DNA from: Bacteroidales bacterium
Lineage (GTDB): Bacteria > Bacteroidota > Bacteroidia > Bacteroidales > F082
Direction: 5' to 3'
Length of the DNA stretch: 64,000 nucleotides
NCBI GenBank assembly: GCA_016291135.1
Contig: JAEFAE010000004.1
Location: 62,001-126,000 of the forward strand
The position numbers and the translations under genes are program-made. The notes beneath the pieces are model-generated. The model ran no database searches, was not told the origin of the DNA, and worked only from the letters and a program-made list of their open reading frames with translations. Positions 21,978 to 30,922 of the stretch are shown here, in pieces; within the stretch, counting starts at the first letter, position 1; every line of letters starts with the position of its first letter.

Positions 21978-23357
21978 TCAGTGTGATTTGACATTTGCTT
22001 TTTTCCCTTGGGAGGATTTGGTGTTCGAGGATTTGGTGTTGGTCGCTTTGCTGCTGGAGGCTTTGCTACTGGAAGTGCTGCTGCTGGAGGAGGCGCTCTT
22101 CGTCGTGGTGGAACTGGATCCTTCATCCTCCGCCTCGAAGGCAAAGGCTTTTGATTGGTTGATTAGCTTTCCGGTAACATAGTCATAGGCATAAATGCGA
22201 ATCCAGTACGTGTTTTTGCCAGGCAAGGGGTTGATCTCGTCCTGGTCGAATCCCATGAGGACATTGATGTAGCCGGTAGTCCATTTATCTGAGTTTTCCC
22301 AATGATACTCGGACACCATTTCGCGACCGTCAGGATAGTGGTGGCGTTTGCCATTCTTGTTGGTCTCCAAGGCGCATACCAGTTTCATGTCATGCTGTTC
22401 GGGAAGAAGAAAGGTCATGTGGGCATAGTAATTGATGACGGGCTTCCCGTCCTCGTACTCGTCGAACGTGACCCTTTCGTTTGAGAATGCCACGGAATTG
22501 CCCAGGGGCAGCTCTTTCTTATCCGATTGTCCAAGGAAATCGCCCGTTTTATCGTCGTAGGCGGCGAATTGATAATAATAATTCCTCCCATTGGACGGGA
22601 CGTTCAGTTGGCTAATCGTTATGGTGAACGACTGGTCGGTGTATTGGATGTTGTCGCTCTTGACGTCGATGGTTTTGGTCCAAATCAGTTTCTTGTTGTT
22701 TTTGCCATACAGATAGTTGCCACTGGAATCCTTGAAAGTCAATTGGATTTTCACCTTCCGATTGCTACATTGCTTCAAAGCGACATCGTAGTAAAAAACG
22801 AGATCGCCATTGATGTTGCTGCCTGGAGTGACCCGTAGATCCGAGAAAGAAGCGGAACGCTTGGAAGTAGTGTTGCTCTTGTTGTTGGAGCTGTTCGAAT
22901 TCGTCTTCCCAGTCAATTCAAAATCAGAAAAATCGCTTTCGCCAAGATAATCTCCGGTGATTTTGTCGATGGCATAGAGCTGATAATAATAGGTGTTCTT
23001 TCCGGGATAGAGCTTTAACTTGGAGATAGGTACCGTAAAGCTCCGGTCATTTAAACTGGAGTTGTCATAGTGGATCTCTTGGGTGGTCAGCCCCATGGAT
23101 TTGTTTCCGTTGCTGTCGGTGAGATACTTGCCGTCCTCGGTGGTAAAGACCAGGCCGATACTAATGGTATGGCCATAACAGCCTCTCACATTGGCGTCAT
23201 AATGGATTTTGACGGCGGGTTTGCCATCGGAAGTCTTGGCGTCGTATTCAATATAATAACCGGTAAAGTTGACGGTTTGCCCGAAGACAAAAGAGGATGT
23301 CACAGTGGCGAGTAAAACGAACATGGATACCAGAATGCGTCGGAAATTCTTTTGCAT
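21978..23357 (-). CDS. Secreted protein with three repeated beta domains and a Ser/Lys-rich tail
   Basis: 459 residues from the ATG at 23357, with a signal peptide ending at SSFVFGQ. Three homologous units of ~125 residues follow, each with a strand pattern ending YYQLYAIDKITGDYLGESDF, YYQFAAYDDKTGDFLGQSDK or YWIRIYAYDYVTGKLINQSK. The shared motif (YxxxxAYDxxTGxxLxQS) shows internal duplication. The C-terminal ~45 residues are almost entirely Ser, Thr, Lys, Ala and Asn, a disordered basic tail of unknown purpose. No T9SS domain or enzyme signature was seen. The gene is less GC-rich than its neighbours. Function unknown. Confidence 0.7.
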   Translation of the reverse strand: MQKNFRRILVSMFVLLATVTSSFVFGQTVNFTGYYIEYDAKTSDGKPAVKIHYDANVRGCYGHTISIGLVFTTEDGKYLTDSNGNKSMGLTTQEIHYDNSSLNDRSFTVPISKLKLYPGKNTYYYQLYAIDKITGDYLGESDFSDFELTGKTNSNSSNNKSNTTSKRSASFSDLRVTPGSNINGDLVFYYDVALKQCSNRKVKIQLTFKDSSGNYLYGKNNKKLIWTKTIDVKSDNIQYTDQSFTITISQLNVPSNGRNYYYQFAAYDDKTGDFLGQSDKKELPLGNSVAFSNERVTFDEYEDGKPVINYYAHMTFLLPEQHDMKLVCALETNKNGKRHHYPDGREMVSEYHWENSDKWTTGYINVLMGFDQDEINPLPGKNTYWIRIYAYDYVTGKLINQSKAFAFEAEDEGSSSTTTKSASSSSSTSSSKASSSKATNTKSSNTKSSQGKKANVKSH

Positions 23358-23474
23358 AATGTTAAGGATTTTGTGTTGGTAAAAATCTTTTTTTGATTGC
23401 AAGTTTACAAAATAATTCGCAAACAGTTCAAAAAATGCAATTATTATTCCAAAAATCCTTAACGTGTCGGGAGG

Positions 23475-24962
23475 TCAGTCGGCCACGTCGCTGTTGGAGG
23501 ACTCGGGATGGTTGAGGGCGCCGGGGATGTCCTGGTCCTTGAACACTTCGGCAAGGACCTCGGGATAGAACATCTCATCGGCCAGGTCGCGGGCCCGGGA
23601 ACGCTTGCGGCGACGCTCCTTCTGCTCCTGTTGCGTCTTTGTCACGGCGTCTTTCACCTTCCCATGGAGGAACATCAGCCGCTGGTACATCCGATAGAGC
23701 AGTTTCTCACGGGCAATCAGGGGAATCAGGATGGAGTTGATGACGATGCTGCACAAAATCACGGAGAACACGACGTTCTTGATGAACAGCCCCAATTCCA
23801 TGTCGGGGATGTAACTGACGGCCTGTGTGGCCAAAACGGCGGCGGTGAGCCCTTTGGGGTCGATGGCCGACATGTACATCTGTTCCTTGTCGGGAATCCG
23901 GTCTTTTTTGGAGATGGCGAAACGCACGACGGGGATACGAAGGGTGTAGAGCACCAGGGTAAGCCCCAGCCCGATGACGATGGGTTGCCAATAGGTGAGC
24001 TGGATGGACATGCCCACATACACGAAGAAGAACGTCTTCAGCAAGAGGACGAGTTCGCTGAACAGAGCGCGTTCGGTGTCGTTGAGGTTGGCGGGCCGTT
24101 TCCTGACCACCTTTTTGAGAAGGCTGTCGTAGATGCCGTCGATGTTGGCCATGCCGATGCCGAAAGCCAGGGCGGCGATGGCACCGCTGTAGCCCATCCA
24201 CTCGTTGATGCCGTAGATGATGAACACGAAGGCAGGGGTGGTGAGCACGGAGTATTTGATGTTGCGCACCTTGTCGAGGATCAGGGCCCAGAAGATGGCG
24301 CCAGCCAGGCCGATCACCGTGGCTAGGATGAACGAAGAGAAGATGGTGCCGAAGATCATGCCGAACTCGACATGCTGGCTCTTGATGGCCTCCAGGAGGG
24401 CCAAGGCCAGGACGATGCTGAACACATTTCCGATGGCGGCCTCCAGGATGAGGATCGTAGCGCTCTTTTGCGACATCCTGAGCTGACGTACCGTGGGGAT
24501 GACCACCGCCGAAGCGGTTCCTCCCAAGACACAGCCGAGCATGAGACTGATGATGGGGTCGATTTTCAACACCAGCCAGCCGAGCAGCCAGACGGAGATC
24601 GCCGAGAAGATGAAATTCATGGCGGTCAGCTTCAGGGAGGGTTTGAACGAGTCCTTTAAGGTCTTGAAACCCAGCTGGATGCCGCTCTCAAACAAGATGA
24701 GTACCAGGGTCACCGCCGAGAGGAGGCTGCCCAACAAGGTGAGCTTTTCGGCTTTGACCCAGTGGGTGAGGGGGCCGATGACCAGTCCGATCATAATGAG
24801 GAACAGCACGTCGGGGATCCGGCGCTTGCTGAAGATGGCGCTGAACAGGTGTGCGGCGAAGATCAGCAGCCCGATGATGGCGATGATCAAGCCGACCTTG
24901 CTCGAGGTGATGCCCGTCGGTAAGGTCTGTTGGAGGGTCTCTATGGGTGCTTGTCCGTTCAT
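23475..24962 (-). CDS. Cation:proton antiporter (second of a tandem pair)
   Basis: 495-residue inner-membrane antiporter of the CPA family (Na+/H+ exchanger fold). About 12 transmembrane segments are visible from VGLIIAIIGLLIFAAHLFSA to FSVILCSIVINSILIPLI. The conserved unwound-helix region ALLGC-type here reads MLGCVLGGTASAVVIPTVRQ, and ILILEAAIGNVFSIVLALAL covers the ion-binding helix region (Glu rather than the Asp-Asp of NhaA). A charged cytosolic tail of ~65 residues ends the protein. It overlaps the preceding paralogue by four bases (24959-24962), so both are translated together. Ion specificity cannot be read from the sequence. Confidence 0.88.
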   Translation of the reverse strand: MNGQAPIETLQQTLPTGITSSKVGLIIAIIGLLIFAAHLFSAIFSKRRIPDVLFLIMIGLVIGPLTHWVKAEKLTLLGSLLSAVTLVLILFESGIQLGFKTLKDSFKPSLKLTAMNFIFSAISVWLLGWLVLKIDPIISLMLGCVLGGTASAVVIPTVRQLRMSQKSATILILEAAIGNVFSIVLALALLEAIKSQHVEFGMIFGTIFSSFILATVIGLAGAIFWALILDKVRNIKYSVLTTPAFVFIIYGINEWMGYSGAIAALAFGIGMANIDGIYDSLLKKVVRKRPANLNDTERALFSELVLLLKTFFFVYVGMSIQLTYWQPIVIGLGLTLVLYTLRIPVVRFAISKKDRIPDKEQMYMSAIDPKGLTAAVLATQAVSYIPDMELGLFIKNVVFSVILCSIVINSILIPLIAREKLLYRMYQRLMFLHGKVKDAVTKTQQEQKERRRKRSRARDLADEMFYPEVLAEVFKDQDIPGALNHPESSNSDVAD

Positions 24963-26464
24963 TCAGTAGGGTTGGTTTCACCTGCTCCAGGCGTTTCCTG
25001 GGATGTTTCTTGGGTTTCTTGCTGGGATGCTTCTTGAGGCTCGTTGAGTGATTCCGACTGGTGTTCGGGGAATTCGGGGAGACGTTCCTCGTCGAGGTCG
25101 AACAAGTCGGAGATGGCTTGTTCGTTGATGTCGTTGAAGCAACGTTTATAGAGCCGATGGATGGCGTTGTCGTGCTCCAAGACGGGGACCAGGATGGAAG
25201 TGAAGGTGATGCTGAACAGAATCACCGCAAAGACGATGTTCTGGATCAGCTCGCCGCCGGGCAGGCCTTGTTGGGCGGGGATGGTGGCCAGCACGGCGGC
25301 GGCCAGTCCCTTGGGCACGATGCCCGACATGTACACCTTGTCTTCCAGCGGGAACCCTTCCTTCTCGCGGTGGACAGACACCCGGACGATGGGAATCCGT
25401 AGCACAAAGAGCATCACGGTGATGAGCAATCCGACCATGATGGGCCAGAAATGGTCGAGCCGGATGGAGACGCCGATATAGACGAAGAAGAAGGTCTTGA
25501 GCAGAAACACCACTTCACTGAAAAGCTGCCGCTCGGTTTCGTTGAGCTTGGTGGGTGGCGCCTTGAAGAGTTTCCGGAAGAGCGGACCGTTGTGGTAGGC
25601 GTAGTCGATGTTGGCCATGCCGATGCCGAAGGCGAGGGCGGCGATGGCGCCGCTGAAGCCGAACCATTGGTTGAGGCCGTAGATGATGAAGACGAAGGCA
25701 GGCGTGGTCAGGATGGAATTCTTGACGTGGCGTACCTTGTCGAGCACGTAGGACCACAGGATGGAGGCGGCAAAGCCGATGATGGCCGACAGGATGAAAG
25801 AGGAGAGGATGCTGCCGATGACCGGGCCGACGTTCATGGATCCCGATTGGGCCGCTTTGAGGAAAGCCCAGGCAAACACGATGCAAAGCACGTCGCTGAA
25901 GGCGGATTCCAAGATGAGGATGGTTCCGCCTTTCTCGCTGATTTTCAGCTGACTGACCATTGGGATAACCACCGCCGACGAGGTGCCGCCCAAGATGGCG
26001 CCCAGCATCAGGCCGGTCAGGATATCGAACTTCTCGATGAGGATACCCAACAGGGCCACCACGATCATGGTGACAAAGAAGTTGATCGTAGTGAGCTTCA
26101 TCGTGCCTTTGATGGAGTTGACCAGGGTGTTGAAGTTCAACTCGGTGCCGCTCTCGAACAGGATGATGACCAGGGTGATGGTGGTGAAGACGCTGGCGAC
26201 AGACCCCAGGGCTTCGGGCTTCACCCATCCGGTCAGCGGGCCGATGAGCAGGCCGATACCCATCAGCAGCAGCACGTCGGGGATACGCTTCCGGCTGAAG
26301 ATCTCGGTGAAGAGGTGTGCCGCGAAGATCAACAGGCCCATGATGGCGATGACCAGTCCGGTATGGTCGGAGACGCCCAGGTTGCCTGCCTGGGAGACGG
26401 TCTCCGCTGCCGTCCCTTGCTGGACGAGGGTATCGATGACGGGAAAGAGCGTATCCTGATTCAT
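24959..26464 (-). CDS. Cation:proton antiporter (first of a tandem pair)
   Basis: 501-residue paralogue of the next gene, with the same order of transmembrane helices: TGLVIAIMGLLIFAAHLFTE, LVIILFESGTELNFNTLVNS, LMLGAILGGTSSAVVIPMVS and ILILESAFSDVLCIVFAWAF. The soluble C-terminal tail is Gln/Glu/Ser rich (ESLNEPQEASQQETQETSQE). The two copies share most intramembrane motifs and probably arose by tandem duplication; they could act as a heterodimer or differ in ion preference. Upstream, 27 bp away, is the C25 protease gene on the same strand, but a functional link is not evident. Confidence 0.88.
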   Translation of the reverse strand: MNQDTLFPVIDTLVQQGTAAETVSQAGNLGVSDHTGLVIAIMGLLIFAAHLFTEIFSRKRIPDVLLLMGIGLLIGPLTGWVKPEALGSVASVFTTITLVIILFESGTELNFNTLVNSIKGTMKLTTINFFVTMIVVALLGILIEKFDILTGLMLGAILGGTSSAVVIPMVSQLKISEKGGTILILESAFSDVLCIVFAWAFLKAAQSGSMNVGPVIGSILSSFILSAIIGFAASILWSYVLDKVRHVKNSILTTPAFVFIIYGLNQWFGFSGAIAALAFGIGMANIDYAYHNGPLFRKLFKAPPTKLNETERQLFSEVVFLLKTFFFVYIGVSIRLDHFWPIMVGLLITVMLFVLRIPIVRVSVHREKEGFPLEDKVYMSGIVPKGLAAAVLATIPAQQGLPGGELIQNIVFAVILFSITFTSILVPVLEHDNAIHRLYKRCFNDINEQAISDLFDLDEERLPEFPEHQSESLNEPQEASQQETQETSQETPGAGETNPTE

Positions 26465-26491
26465 GTTAAGGGTTGCTTGCTTGCAAGAGGG

Positions 26492-29400
26492 TTATTGTTT
26501 GATGAACTTTTGGCTGTTGCTGTAGCTGCCGCTCTGCACGTTGAGGAAATACAATCCGTTCTCCAACTGTTGCAGGTCGATCGTGGTGTTTCCTTGGACG
26601 TTCTCCGCTTGATAGACCACCTGTCCGAGACTGTTGTAGACGGTGAGCGTACAGGCCTCTTCGGGAAGGTCGATCTGGAACTGCCCGTGGTTCGGGTTGG
26701 GGTAAATCTTGGGCAGCGTCGAAACGGCGGTTCCCACATGGGTGATGGTCGTGGTGGGCGGGAAGATGATGTTGTCGATCCAGGCGCAGTCTTGGCCGCT
26801 GTTAACCGACATGTCCTTGGCGTATCTCCATTCCAAGCGGTGGACGCCAGGCGTGAGCGGGAAGGATACCGGTTTCCAATTCACCTCGCCCGACCAGTCG
26901 CTGAGATCGTTGTTGTCGATAGTGAAATACAAACGGTCGTAGTTGGCCTCGGAAGACACTTTGAGATAGAAGCTTACTTCGTCGTTGGCCGCGACTTCAA
27001 GATCGATGTAGAGCACGGAAGACTCGTAGTCGCCGATAAGGGAGGACTTGGCGCAATAGCTGCCTTCGTAAGCGCTATGGGTGACGATTTCCCATGCGTT
27101 GACGATGCTGCCGTGATGCCAGTTGAACGCGCTGAAGTCACCGGTCTCGAAACCTTCCATGACCTTGCCCACGCCAAAGGTGAAGCGCTCTTCGGTGACA
27201 TAGTTGCCGGAATAGACGGCCACGGGCAGCTGGTAGGCAACGCCGAGTGTTGCGCCCTCCGAAAGGGTGAAGGTGAAGTCTACCGAGAACGTTCCGTTTG
27301 CATCGATGGTGCCCAGCGGGAACGTGCTTTCGGGGCAGGTGATGTCGGCCAGGCTGTTATAGACTTGGAAGACCGCTGCAGGGGCGGCACTGCTTCCGTT
27401 GTTGATGCCGGTAAAGTGTACGGTGATGGTCTCGCCGGGATCCACGCCACCGTTATGGTTGCCTTGGGTGTCGTCAATGACCATCCCGGTGATGGCGAAG
27501 GCGGGGGCGTGCAGCTTCAGGTTGAATTTGCTGCTCCAGGTGTCGGTGCCGTCGGTGCAGGTCAAGAACAACTTGGCGTTGGTCAGGTCGGGAACGCTGT
27601 CGCTGACAGACAGGGCGAAGGCGCCCTCTAGGGTGATGGACTGTTCGGCGTCGATGTGTGCGAGGGTAGTGGTGTTGTTTGCAAAGGTGAGGTACGGGGA
27701 GTCGGTGCTCAGGGTGGCCGTGACGTTGTCGGCAGGCAGGCTGCCCACATTCTTGAAGCTGACGTTCAGGGTGATGGCTTCGCCAAAGTCGGCTTGGCCG
27801 TTGGCGTCGTCGGCCAAGGTATAGTTGTCGTACACCACGTAGGCGGCGTTGGTGGGGATGGTCATGCCTTCGAGGGTCTGGGGCCAGGCGTTGGCGCCGG
27901 TAACCACCAGCCGTACCTCGTCCACAAAGTCAATGGGGGAGAGGAACTCGATCTCGGCCACGCCGTTTTCGTCGGTGGTGGCGAATCCAATCAGGTCGTC
28001 TTCGTGGAAGAGGCTGCAGCGGAAGTTGAATTGTCTGTTGCCCTGGTCGTCGCTCACCGTGACGGTGGTGCCGGTGCTGCCCAGCGGGATCTGGCCCTGG
28101 AAGGTGACGGTCGGGGTGAACGGCTCGTCGAGCCACACGCTGACGGCACCGTCACCCAAGACGTTCATGTCGTAGAAGTTCCAGCGGAGGGCACCCTCTT
28201 CCCATTGGCCGGGGGCGGTCACCCAAGGCGCTGTCATGGTCTTGCCTTCGGAAATGGCGCAACCCAGCAGGTTGAGACGGTCGTGGTACTGGGCGTCGGT
28301 CATCTCGCGCTCGAGGTGGGCGCCGGGACCTTCCGTTTGTCCTTCGTTGAACCAGCCGTAACGGGAGTTGCCGATGACGGCGACCGCGAAGTTGGAGATG
28401 GTCACCATCTTCTCAAGGATGCAGCTTTGGTCGAAAGCACCGCAGTCGCAGCCCTGGGAGTGGAAGAAAGTATAGTTGTGGTTGGAGCCGTCGGCGCCAG
28501 CGAAGTCGCTTTCGCTAATGGTGTACCATCCTGCCACATAGCCCGAGTTGGCATGGCCGTCGTGATGCACGTAGCCAACGCCGTTGTTGATGGCCTGGCG
28601 CAGGTTCGAGCCGCTCCAGTTGCCTTCTTCCTCATAGAGTTTGATGAAGTTGTAGTCGGCAGGGTAGCAAGTGGTGGTGTATCCGTTGTCGTCGTGGGTG
28701 CCGATCAACAGCTCCAGGTAGTCGGAGCCGTTGGAGTTCGGGCTGTCGTAGAGGTGCTCGCCGGCTAAGACGATGGTGCGGAACTCGCCCAGGACCGGGT
28801 TCTGTTGGTAGCTCAGGGATTTGTTGATCATGTTCTGGAGTTCCGGGTTGGTCTTGAACGACATGCGGCTGATGCCGATTTCGGGCAACAGGTCGTCCTC
28901 GCCAGGTTCGCCCCACCGGTTGTCGCCGTCATTGTTCCAGTTGCCGTCCAAGGCACTGTAATACAGATCGGAAGGGATGTCGTAGTCTTCCTTGTCGCCG
29001 CCACTGCTGGTCACATAGCAGTAGAGACCGCGGTAGGGAACGATGTTTATGTCGCCGCCCAGCACCACCATCAGGATGCCGTTTTCCTGGTATTCCTGGA
29101 TGATGTAGTTGCGGATCTTGTCGGCGCCGTCCACGCCCGTCATGGTATTGAATATGTCGGATGTGAGGGCGATGCGGCTGCGAAGTCCGATGCTTTGGTA
29201 ATAGGTTTGGTATTCGCTATAGCTGTTGGCGTAGCCTGATTCGGTGATGATCAGGATCTCGTAGGCCCCTTGGTCACGGCCACGGGTTTGGTAGGTGTCC
29301 ATCATCTCCGGGTTTTGGGCCAGTCGGCGCACGCTGTTCCGGACCGACGGGGTGTTCCAGCGCATGGCGGAGTGGTCGGCCTTGGCGGCGGTAAGGTGCA

Positions 29401-29899
29401 CGCGCACCGTGGCCTTGGTGGCATAACGCACCGTGCCGGTGGCAGGGATGTATTGGACCGGGGTGAATGCGCAGAAGGCGAATCCATACCCGTTCTTGTA
29501 CTGCGTGGTCAGTACGCCGTGATTCTCAGCGGGATAGACCGATTTGGAGGCGTAGAGGGTCTCGTCTTTCACCAGCGCCTTCGGATTACGGTCGTCCGTG
29601 GTGCGAGAAGGCTGGTAGGGGAACAGGTCGTGGTTGCCGTCCAGTTCTTTGAAATCGGAGAGGATGACTTCGATGTCGCGGGCCTCTTGGCCTTCGGGCA
29701 ACAGGAGGCTGACGTTCTGCCAGGGAAGGCTGGGCTGTCCGGCAATGGCCGATTGCATGCAGCCGTCGAGTTGTAGTTGTTCATAGCCTCGGATGGCTTG
29801 AAGCTCCGGCTGGGCAAAGGTGTAGTTTTGTTCGATGGTTTGAGCGCTGACCAGGGCACAAACGGCTAGCAACGCTACGGTTAGAAAAAGCTTTTTCAT
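26492..29899 (-). CDS. Gingipain-like C25 cysteine protease with T9SS sorting domain
   Basis: Secreted protease of 1135 residues. The start at 29899 gives the signal peptide MKKLFLTVALLAVCALVSAQ. A propeptide of ~200 residues precedes the C25 catalytic domain (about 215-600), where the His of the dyad is in YVHHDGHANSGYVAG (His445/446) and the Cys in HSQGCDCGAFDQS (Cys484 or Cys486). Ig-like and beta-sandwich domains follow (for example EGFETGDFSAFNWHHGSIVN, a MAM/jelly-roll-like adhesin module). The end is a type A T9SS sorting domain (IYPNPNHGQFQIDLPEE, LQQLENGLYFLNVQSG). It should be surface-located and cleave host or dietary proteins; specificity cannot be predicted. Promoter element at 29954-29961. 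Confidence 0.9.
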   Translation of the reverse strand: MKKLFLTVALLAVCALVSAQTIEQNYTFAQPELQAIRGYEQLQLDGCMQSAIAGQPSLPWQNVSLLLPEGQEARDIEVILSDFKELDGNHDLFPYQPSRTTDDRNPKALVKDETLYASKSVYPAENHGVLTTQYKNGYGFAFCAFTPVQYIPATGTVRYATKATVRVHLTAAKADHSAMRWNTPSVRNSVRRLAQNPEMMDTYQTRGRDQGAYEILIITESGYANSYSEYQTYYQSIGLRSRIALTSDIFNTMTGVDGADKIRNYIIQEYQENGILMVVLGGDINIVPYRGLYCYVTSSGGDKEDYDIPSDLYYSALDGNWNNDGDNRWGEPGEDDLLPEIGISRMSFKTNPELQNMINKSLSYQQNPVLGEFRTIVLAGEHLYDSPNSNGSDYLELLIGTHDDNGYTTTCYPADYNFIKLYEEEGNWSGSNLRQAINNGVGYVHHDGHANSGYVAGWYTISESDFAGADGSNHNYTFFHSQGCDCGAFDQSCILEKMVTISNFAVAVIGNSRYGWFNEGQTEGPGAHLEREMTDAQYHDRLNLLGCAISEGKTMTAPWVTAPGQWEEGALRWNFYDMNVLGDGAVSVWLDEPFTPTVTFQGQIPLGSTGTTVTVSDDQGNRQFNFRCSLFHEDDLIGFATTDENGVAEIEFLSPIDFVDEVRLVVTGANAWPQTLEGMTIPTNAAYVVYDNYTLADDANGQADFGEAITLNVSFKNVGSLPADNVTATLSTDSPYLTFANNTTTLAHIDAEQSITLEGAFALSVSDSVPDLTNAKLFLTCTDGTDTWSSKFNLKLHAPAFAITGMVIDDTQGNHNGGVDPGETITVHFTGINNGSSAAPAAVFQVYNSLADITCPESTFPLGTIDANGTFSVDFTFTLSEGATLGVAYQLPVAVYSGNYVTEERFTFGVGKVMEGFETGDFSAFNWHHGSIVNAWEIVTHSAYEGSYCAKSSLIGDYESSVLYIDLEVAANDEVSFYLKVSSEANYDRLYFTIDNNDLSDWSGEVNWKPVSFPLTPGVHRLEWRYAKDMSVNSGQDCAWIDNIIFPPTTTITHVGTAVSTLPKIYPNPNHGQFQIDLPEEACTLTVYNSLGQVVYQAENVQGNTTIDLQQLENGLYFLNVQSGSYSNSQKFIKQ

Positions 29900-29953
29900 T
29901 GAGTTATGGTGTTTGTTGTTTATCAAGTTTGTGATTCGGTGCATAAAAACTTG

Positions 29954-29961
29954 CAAAGATA
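29954..29961 (-). promoter_or_regulatory. -7 element for the C25 protease gene
   Basis: TATCTTTG on the minus strand, 55 bp before the ATG at 29899; divergent from the ddh promoter 23 bp away. Confidence 0.6.
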
Positions 29962-29983
29962 ACTATTTTTAACGGATTTTTCC

Positions 29984-29991
29984 TATTTTTG
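29984..29991 (+). promoter_or_regulatory. -7 element for ddh
   Basis: TATTTTTG, 20 bp before the ddh ATG at 30011. Confidence 0.6.
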
Positions 29992-30010
29992 CCTTTTAAA
30001 AATATTTGAC

Positions 30011-30910
30011 ATGAAGAAAATCAATGCTGCCGTCGTTGGTTACGGCAATGTGGGCCGTTTCGCCTTGGAGGCCCTGGAAGCCGCTCCCGATTTCGAGATC
30101 GCAGGGGTGGTGCGTCGCAACGGCGCGGAAAACAAACCGGTCGAACTCACCGGCTACAAGGTGGTGAAGGACATTCGTGAACTGGAAGGGGTGGAGGTGG
30201 CCATTCTGGCCTGTCCGACGCGTTCCTGCCCGGACTATGCCAAGTCGATCCTGCCTTTGGGTATCAACACCGTAGATTCTTTCGACATCCATACGTCCAT
30301 TATGGACTATCGTCGCGAATTGATGCCCCTCAACAGGCAAACGGGCACGGTCAGCGTCATCGCCGCCGGTTGGGACCCGGGTTCGGACTCCATCGTGCGT
30401 ACCCTGATGGAGAGCCTGGCGCCTAAGGGCTTGTCCTATACCAATTTCGGTCCTGGAATGTCGATGGGACACAGCGTGTGCGTTCGTAGTAAGAAAGGCG
30501 TGCGCAATGCCTTGTCAGTGACCATCCCGTTGGGCGAAGGCATCCATCGCCGCATGGTATATGTGGAACTGGAGGAGGGCCATACCTTGGAACAGGTGAC
30601 GGCCGACATCAAGGCAGATCCCTATTTCGCCCACGACGAGACGCATGTGTTCGCTGTGGACAGCGTGGATGCGCTTCGCGACATGGGACATGGCGTTAAC
30701 TTGGTGCGCAAAGGCGTTTCTGGTAAGACCCAAAACCAGCGCATGGAATTCAACATGTCGATCAACAACCCCGCCCTTACCGGTCAGGTGCTGGTCAATG
30801 TGGCCCGTGCTACGATGCGGCTCCAGCCGGGATGCTACACCATGGTGGAGATTCCTGTCGTCGACATGCTGCCTGGCGAGCGCGAAGACTGGATTGGACG
30901 TTTGGTTTGA
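30011..30910 (+). CDS. ddh: meso-Diaminopimelate dehydrogenase
   Basis: NADPH-dependent enzyme that makes meso-diaminopimelate directly from tetrahydrodipicolinate, for peptidoglycan and lysine. It has 299 residues. The Rossmann motif is VVGYGNVGRFALEALEA at the N-terminus, and the family-specific substrate segments are DSFDIHTSIMDYRRE, AAGWDPGSDSIVRTLMESLA and YTNFGPGMSMGHSVCVRS. Length is slightly short of the ~325 of the Corynebacterium enzyme but normal for Bacteroidetes. The downstream GH3 gene starts 12 bp after the stop, so the two are likely one operon. Confidence 0.95.
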   Translation: MKKINAAVVGYGNVGRFALEALEAAPDFEIAGVVRRNGAENKPVELTGYKVVKDIRELEGVEVAILACPTRSCPDYAKSILPLGINTVDSFDIHTSIMDYRRELMPLNRQTGTVSVIAAGWDPGSDSIVRTLMESLAPKGLSYTNFGPGMSMGHSVCVRSKKGVRNALSVTIPLGEGIHRRMVYVELEEGHTLEQVTADIKADPYFAHDETHVFAVDSVDALRDMGHGVNLVRKGVSGKTQNQRMEFNMSINNPALTGQVLVNVARATMRLQPGCYTMVEIPVVDMLPGEREDWIGRLV

Positions 30911-30922
30911 TGTTTTTTGCCC

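Noticed and set aside
25451-27631. 726-codon open frame opposite the antiporter and C25 genes
   Set aside because: It runs across two real minus-strand genes, is rich in His, Asp, Gly and Val, and has no recognisable domain.
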